A DNA stretch of 64,000 nt from Aeoliella straminimaris. GTDB lineage: Bacteria; Planctomycetota; Planctomycetia; Pirellulales; Lacipirellulaceae. How positions within the stretch are numbered: the stretch's first letter is position 1; each line of letters starts with the position of its first letter. The DNA lies in assembly GCF_024054565.1 (NCBI RefSeq), contig NZ_JAMXLR010000055.1, forward strand, positions 124,001 to 188,000, in the 5' to 3' direction. Positions 63,351-64,000 of this stretch are shown one piece after another. Both the position numbers and the translations under genes were made by a program. The notes beneath the pieces were generated by a model. The model worked only from the letters and a program-made list of their open reading frames with translations, did no database searches and was not told the DNA's origin.

Positions 63351-64000
63351 TTATCTGGACCGTTCGGCCAAGGGTCGGTGCTCATCCTGCCTGACTGCAT
63401 CCACGCCGGCCACCAGGGACTGGTAGGTCTCGGCGAGCAGCGTCTGGTAGTCGGCGACCTCGATTTCGGCGCCCATCAATTCAACATCAAAGCACCCATT
63501 GTATCCCGCAAACTGCAGCGCGGCGACCGTTTCCCAGATGGGCAACACGCCATGCCCTAACGGGCATCGCTCTTGGGCGGCAGTTTGTGCGACGCGAGCG
63601 TCACCCAATTGCACCAGGGCCAGATGAGGGACTAGGTCGGCCACCAATGCGGGATCGTCCGCCAGTTCGGGAAAGTGGTAAAGATCGTACACCAGCTTCA
63701 CATGCGGCGACTGATACTGGCCAAGCAGTTCCAGAGCATCCTCCAGCGAGTTGAGAAATGTCCATTCGCGGGCGCAACTGGCATGCATTGGTTTGATGGC
63801 CAGGGTCACACCGGCCACTTCGGCCGCCATGAGCATTTCGTCCAGACCCTGGCGAAAAAGACGGTTACGGTGGGGACGAATATGGCTGTTTTGCCCGCCC
63901 GCCAGCACCACCAGGCAGTCGGCCTGCAGTCGCTCGGCAGCCCCCACCGCCGCCAGGGCGTCGCGAATGCTCTCGTCGAGCGTACGGCCATCGCCACCGG
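63351..64000 (-). CDS. Sugar phosphate isomerase/epimerase-like TIM barrel (5' end outside window)
   Basis: The frame runs from the right edge to TAG/TGA-side stop at 63351, about 216 codons; the N-terminus lies beyond 64000, and an internal ATG at 63947 is not the real start. DCLVVLAGGQNSHIRPHRNR, AEVAGVTLAIKPMHASCARE, SPHVKLVYDLYHFPELADDP, HLALVQLGDARVAQTAAQER and GYNGCFDVELMGAEI follow the xylose-isomerase-like TIM-barrel family, with metal/active-site Glu, Asp and His in conserved blocks (K-x-x-Y-D-x-Y-H). It probably isomerises or epimerises a sugar or inositol derivative. It is 39 nt upstream of arfB on the same strand. Confidence 0.88.
   Translation of the reverse strand, partial: GGDGRTLDESIRDALAAVGAAERLQADCLVVLAGGQNSHIRPHRNRLFRQGLDEMLMAAEVAGVTLAIKPMHASCAREWTFLNSLEDALELLGQYQSPHVKLVYDLYHFPELADDPALVADLVPHLALVQLGDARVAQTAAQERCPLGHGVLPIWETVAALQFAGYNGCFDVELMGAEIEVADYQTLLAETYQSLVAGVDAVRQDEHRPLAERSR

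Overview
The window looks like a chromosomal segment of a planctomycete, most likely order Pirellulales. The lineage markers are: a 1068-residue cytochrome-c/DUF1592-type protein translationally coupled to a DUF1552 protein; dockerin repeats next to PEP-CTERM-like C-terminal anchors; a membrane-linked Ser/Thr kinase; a DUF11-repeat envelope protein; and many short exported proteins. The DNA is moderately GC-rich. No phage, intact insertion sequence, CRISPR array or rRNA was seen. The lineage is inferred from protein families, not from a search.

Region 1 (1-17.4 kb) is an exopolysaccharide locus. Nine genes on the minus strand, tightly packed and mostly overlapping, are transcribed from right to left: a sigma-54-type regulator with degenerate motifs, a Wzz/Wzc-like chain-length protein with a degenerate kinase half, a Wzm/Wzt ABC exporter pair, a polysaccharide pyruvyl transferase, three glycosyltransferases and an O-antigen ligase/polymerase-like membrane protein that leaves the window. 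To the right lie an arsenate-reductase-like gene, a 53-residue zinc ribbon coupled to the priming sugar transferase, glucose-1-phosphate cytidylyltransferase, and a WecG/TagA-type glycosyltransferase. Together they could activate sugars, prime the lipid carrier, build the glycan, modify it and export it.

Region 2 (15-24 kb) holds exported, probably surface-anchored proteins: a Ser/Thr-rich exported protein, three proteins with PEP-CTERM-like tails (one with a CAP domain and dockerin, one with a possible internal thioester, one with a dockerin) and a tRNA-Cys. A 1.9-kb stretch at 20.6-22.5 kb has no convincing gene. PEP-CTERM proteins are known to be associated with exopolysaccharide loci; no exosortase is visible here.

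Region 3 (24.5-29.3 kb) is a low-density zone with two tiny lipoproteins, small exported or membrane proteins, an AraC-type remnant, a truncated sialidase-like gene and a cluster of TTTTGTCGCA repeats.

Region 4 (29.3-46.8 kb) is mostly housekeeping and envelope genes: the DUF11 protein, bioB, a PSP1 protein with a Cys-rich tail, a dual-specificity-type phosphatase, a TPR protein, leuC-leuD, the Ser/Thr kinase, a BASS-family transporter, two tandem exported paralogues with Asp/Ser tails, a CpsB-type phosphatase coupled to a Tat-exported metallopeptidase-like protein, and a secreted alpha/beta hydrolase.

Region 5 (46.9-64 kb) carries the DUF1552/DUF1592 pair, a GH5-like glycosidase, a SulP transporter, an M24 peptidase, two csrA paralogues flanking a large lipoprotein hydrolase, an HHE-like protein, a UvrB/C-motif protein, an ArfB-like GGQ protein and a truncated TIM-barrel isomerase. 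Where the longest open frame began at a weak codon, I chose starts from signal peptides, Shine-Dalgarno-like sequence and family alignment.
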